Assembly: GCF_040448685.1 (NCBI RefSeq)
Contig: NZ_CP159290.1
Coordinates: 1,798,001-1,862,000 of the forward strand
Source: Cellulosimicrobium sp. ES-005
Lineage (GTDB): Bacteria > Actinomycetota > Actinomycetes > Actinomycetales > Cellulomonadaceae
DNA: 64,000 nt
Direction: 5' to 3'
The position numbers were made by a program, and so were the translations under genes. Shown one piece after another: positions 61,321 through 64,000 of the stretch. The notes below the pieces were generated by a model that saw only the letters and a list, made by a program, of their open reading frames with translations, was not told the origin of the DNA and ran no database searches. Position 1 is the first letter of the stretch. Each line of letters opens with the position of its first letter.

Positions 61321-62436
61321 ATGAGGATCGGCATACCCACCGAGGTCAAGAACCACGAGGACCGCGTCGCGCTCACCCCCGCCGGCGCGCACCACCTCGT
61401 GCGGGCCGGGCACGACGTGCTCGTCCAGTCCGGGGCCGGGGTCGGCTCCCACCTGCCCGACGCGGAGTTCGCCGACGCCGGTGCGCGGATCGTGCCGAGC
61501 GCCGAGGAGGTCTGGGGCGAGGCCGAGCTCGTGTGCAAGGTCAAGGAACCTGTCGCGAGCGAGTACCCGCTGCTGCGCGACGACCTCCTGCTCTTCGCCT
61601 ACCTGCACCTCGCCGCGGACGCGGCCTGCACGCGTGCCCTGCTCGACGCGGGCACGACGTCCGTCGCGTACGAGACGGCGCAGGCCCCCGACGGGACGCT
61701 CCCGCTGCTGGCCCCCATGAGCGAGGTGGCCGGGCGCATGGCGACCCAGGTCGGCGCCTGGCTCCTGCAACGACCCGCGGGAGGTCGCGGCGTCCTGCTC
61801 GGCGGCGTGCCCGGCACGCGGCCCGGGCGGGTCGTCGTGCTCGGGGGCGGGACCGCGGGCCGCAACGCGGCCGAGGTCGCGGTGGGCATGCGCGCGGAGG
61901 TGAGCGTGGTCGACCTGTCGCTGCCCGTCCTGCGCGCCGTCGACCAGGAGTTCTCCGGCCACGTGCGCACGGTCGTGTCGAGCGCGTACGCGATCGAGCG
62001 GGAGGTGCTGGAGGCCGACCTCGTCGTCGGGGCCGTGCTCGTCGCGGGGGCGCGGGCCCCGCGCCTCGTCACCGACGACCTCGTCGCACGCATGCGCCCC
62101 GGCGCCGTGCTCGTCGACGTCGCCGTCGACCAGGGCGGCTGCTTCGAGGGGTCGCGGCCCACCACGCACGACGACCCGACGTTCGCGGTGCACGGCACGA
62201 CGTTCTACTGCGTCGCGAACATGCCCGGCGCGGTCCCCGTGACGAGCACGCTCGCGCTGACCAGCGCGACGCTCCCGTACCTCGCGGCGCTCGCGGACGG
62301 CGGGGTCGACGCGGTGCGGGACGTCCCGCTCCTGCGGTCGGGGGCGTCCACCCACCGCGGCGCGCTCCTCAACGAGGCGGTCGCCGCCGCGCACGGCCTG
62401 CCGTGGACGCCCGCGGAGGACGCCCTGCGCCCGTGA
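61321..62436 (+). CDS. ald: Alanine dehydrogenase
   Basis: 371 residues, exact family length. MRIGIPTEVKNHEDRVALTPAG, then CKVKEPVASEYPLLR (catalytic Lys), LFAYLHLAAD (catalytic His), the Rossmann loop VVVLGGGTAGRNAAEVAVGMRAEVSVVDLS, and VDVAVDQGGCFEGSRPTTHDDP are fully conserved. It reversibly deaminates L-alanine to pyruvate and ammonium with NAD. No Shine-Dalgarno precedes the ATG; CACACT ends five bases before it, so the mRNA may be leaderless. Confidence 0.96.
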   Translation: MRIGIPTEVKNHEDRVALTPAGAHHLVRAGHDVLVQSGAGVGSHLPDAEFADAGARIVPSAEEVWGEAELVCKVKEPVASEYPLLRDDLLLFAYLHLAADAACTRALLDAGTTSVAYETAQAPDGTLPLLAPMSEVAGRMATQVGAWLLQRPAGGRGVLLGGVPGTRPGRVVVLGGGTAGRNAAEVAVGMRAEVSVVDLSLPVLRAVDQEFSGHVRTVVSSAYAIEREVLEADLVVGAVLVAGARAPRLVTDDLVARMRPGAVLVDVAVDQGGCFEGSRPTTHDDPTFAVHGTTFYCVANMPGAVPVTSTLALTSATLPYLAALADGGVDAVRDVPLLRSGASTHRGALLNEAVAAAHGLPWTPAEDALRP

Positions 62437-62500
62437 CGCACCCGCGGGACGGGGACGCCGGGTCGGTGGCCCCGCGGGGTGGCCACGCTCGGGAATCCGG

Positions 62501-63172
62501 GTGACGACGTGCGGGGGACGTGCCAGGCTCGTGCGGGTGCACCCCTTCGCCCTCGACGACGGCCGCGTCCACCTGTCCACCCCGACCCTCGACGACGTCG
62601 ACGCGATCACGGCCGCGTGCCAGGACGCGGAGACCGCTGCGTGGACGGTCGTCCCGTCCCCGTACGCGCGCGAGGACGCGGTGCAGTTCGTGTCGGAGTA
62701 CGTGGGACCGGGCTGGGAGCGCGGCGACGTCCTCACCTGGGGCGTGCGCGACAGCGCCGGCCCTGCGGGCATCCCCGGCCCCGACGGCGTCGGTGCCCTT
62801 CTCGGGATGGTCGGGCTGAGCCTCGACGACGCGCCCGAGGGGCGACGGTCGGCCGAGATCGGCTACTGGACCGCTCCCGAGGCCCGGGGCCGCGGCCTCA
62901 TGACCGCGGCGTGCCGGCTCGTCGTCGACTGGGCCTTCGACCCGGAGGGCGGGGGGCTCGCGCGGCTCTTCTGGCAGGCGTACGTCGGCAACTGGCCGTC
63001 GCGGCGCACTGCCTGGCGTCTCGGCTTCCGGGTCGAGGGCACGGTGCGCGGGTTCGCGCTCCAGCGCGGCGAGCGCCGCGACGCGTGGCTCGGCACGCTC
63101 CTGCCCGACGACCCGCGCGCGCCGAACGAGCCGTGGCCCGCGGACGCGCCGTCGTCGGGCCGCGCCGCCTGA
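62501..63172 (+). CDS. GNAT acetyltransferase (RimJ/RimL-like)
   Basis: 223 residues from GTG 62501. The acetyl-CoA-binding segment is EIGYWTAPEARGRGLMTAACRLVVDWAFD, with the Q/R-x-x-G-x-G/A loop as RGRGLM. Then NWPSRRTAWRLGFRVEGTVRGFALQRGERRDAW, the RimL hallmark. It would acetylate an N-terminus or a small molecule. The start is uncertain: GTGs at 62501, 62531 and 62537 are all in frame and none has a strong ribosome site; the later ones begin closer to the conserved fold. Confidence 0.85.
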   Translation: MTTCGGRARLVRVHPFALDDGRVHLSTPTLDDVDAITAACQDAETAAWTVVPSPYAREDAVQFVSEYVGPGWERGDVLTWGVRDSAGPAGIPGPDGVGALLGMVGLSLDDAPEGRRSAEIGYWTAPEARGRGLMTAACRLVVDWAFDPEGGGLARLFWQAYVGNWPSRRTAWRLGFRVEGTVRGFALQRGERRDAWLGTLLPDDPRAPNEPWPADAPSSGRAA

Positions 63173-63250
63173 CGCACTCGCCGGCGGTCGCCAAGGGGCG
63201 TCCGCGAATGCGTTTCCGTCGTGCCCGCCCGCGGGGTCAAGATGGGCACC

Positions 63251-64000
63251 ATGACCTCCGAGCCCACGACGCGCACCGACGCGCCCGCGCCCACCTCCGC
63301 GCCCGCAGTCGCCTCCGCCCTGATCGACCTCGATCCCGCCAACCCGTTCGCCGCGCCCTCCGCGCTGCCGTACGAGCTGCCCGACTACGACGCGATCCGC
63401 GAGGAGCACTACCTCCCCGCGCTGCGCGCCGCGACCGCGGCCCAGCGCGCCGCGATCGAGGCGGTCGCGACCGACGACGCACCCCCGACCGAGGCCACCG
63501 TGCTCGCGGCGCTCGAGCGGTCGGGCCGCGACCTCGCGCGCGTGCTCAACGCGTTCTACAACCAGCTCTCCGCCGACGCGACGCCGGGACTGGAGCAGAT
63601 CGAGGAGGAGTTCGCGCCCGAGCTCGCCGCGCACCACGACGCGATCTACATGGACGCGCGCCTCTACGCGCGTGCCCGCGCCCTGCAGGACGCCGTCGAC
63701 GCCGGCGAGCAGATCCTCGACCCCGACGCCGCGTGGCTGCTGCACACGCTGCTCGTCCGGTTCCGCCGCTCCGGCGTCGAGCTCGACGCGGAGCAGCAGG
63801 CGCGCCTGCGCGAGCTCAACGGCCGCCTCACCACGCTCGAGGCCGCGTTCGGCCGCAAGCTGCTCGCGGGGGCCAACGCGGCGAGCGTGCTCGTCACGGA
63901 CCGCGCCGAGCTCGACGGCCTCGCCGAGGACGCGGTCGCGGGCGCGGCTGCCGCCGCCGCCTCGCGCGGGCACGAGGGGGCGTGGCTGCTGGAGATGCAG
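63251..64000 (+). CDS. M3-family metallopeptidase (Dcp/oligopeptidase A-like), 3' truncated
   Basis: 250 codons reach the window end without stop. The segments NPFAAPSALPYELPDYDAIREEHYLPALRAA, SGRDLARVLNAFYNQLSADATPGLEQIEEEFAPELAAHHDAIYMDARLYARARAL and VRFRRSGVELDAEQQARLRELNGRLTTLEAAFGRKLL are the N-terminal helical half of peptidyl-dipeptidase Dcp. The zinc HExxH lies beyond the window. CAAGAT, seven bases, then ATG suggests a leaderless start; ATG at 63242 is in frame and possible. Confidence 0.9.
   Translation, partial: MTSEPTTRTDAPAPTSAPAVASALIDLDPANPFAAPSALPYELPDYDAIREEHYLPALRAATAAQRAAIEAVATDDAPPTEATVLAALERSGRDLARVLNAFYNQLSADATPGLEQIEEEFAPELAAHHDAIYMDARLYARARALQDAVDAGEQILDPDAAWLLHTLLVRFRRSGVELDAEQQARLRELNGRLTTLEAAFGRKLLAGANAASVLVTDRAELDGLAEDAVAGAAAAAASRGHEGAWLLEMQ

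Overview
The window is chromosomal DNA of a very GC-rich Gram-positive actinobacterium. Third codon positions are almost always G or C, shadow reading frames are long on every strand, GTG starts are common, and many genes overlap by four bases (ATGA or GTGA). The gene families (LacI regulators, secreted PQQ-type sugar dehydrogenase with LamG-like modules, SHOCT proteins, ANTAR regulator, holin-X and DUF3618 proteins) suggest a soil or plant-litter Micrococcales member, perhaps near Cellulomonadaceae or Promicromonosporaceae. That placement is inference. There is no prophage, IS element or CRISPR array.

Layout. 100-5148: a catabolic operon (phosphotriesterase-family hydrolase, YdcZ-type permease, ribokinase-family kinase, glutamine-amidotransferase-like protein) facing a LacI regulator across a region with two TTGCGCAA operators, with a third inside the regulator gene. 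5312-6652: APC permease. 6854-9240: UDP-glucuronate decarboxylase-like enzyme and UDP-glucose dehydrogenase. 9266-19986: eight minus-strand genes, every junction a 4-base overlap, encoding a carbamoyltransferase, five glycosyltransferases (two of them GT9), an SDR and a full ADP-heptose route built from two gene fusions. This is the most interesting locus. 20174-22404: aldehyde dehydrogenase and a metallo-beta-lactamase-fold protein.

22531-36749: a stress and redox region. It holds three small membrane or LEA-like proteins, a haem-oxygenase-like di-iron protein with a glycosyltransferase and a CDGSH protein, an SDR with a DUF2231 protein, manganese catalase, P450, an ANTAR regulator, a phytoene-desaturase-like oxidoreductase and a zinc alcohol dehydrogenase. 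36908-47665: FUSC-like membrane protein, a 1298-residue secreted sugar dehydrogenase behind a LacI-type operator promoter, two SHOCT proteins, a large membrane protein and a MalT-like LuxR regulator. 47676-55132: P2-type cation ATPase, then an ABC exporter operon that ends in its own two-component system.

55303-55400: an unannotated, promoter- and terminator-bounded small RNA candidate. 55507-64000: hemerythrin-like protein, SRPBCC protein, stand-alone MHYT sensor, tRNA-Leu(GAG), AI-2E-type transporter, DUF1905 protein, APC permease facing alanine dehydrogenase, GNAT acetyltransferase and the start of an M3 peptidase cut by the window edge.

How they work together. The heptose operon carries all four catalytic steps from sedoheptulose 7-phosphate to an ADP-heptose, plus two heptosyltransferase-like GT9 enzymes and a carbamoyltransferase. 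It looks like a dedicated route to a carbamoylated, heptose-containing glycan or glycoconjugate in a cell with no LPS. The neighbouring UDP-glucuronate/UDP-xylose genes may feed the same product. Several genes carry TANNNT boxes exactly six bases before ATG, which points to leaderless transcription.
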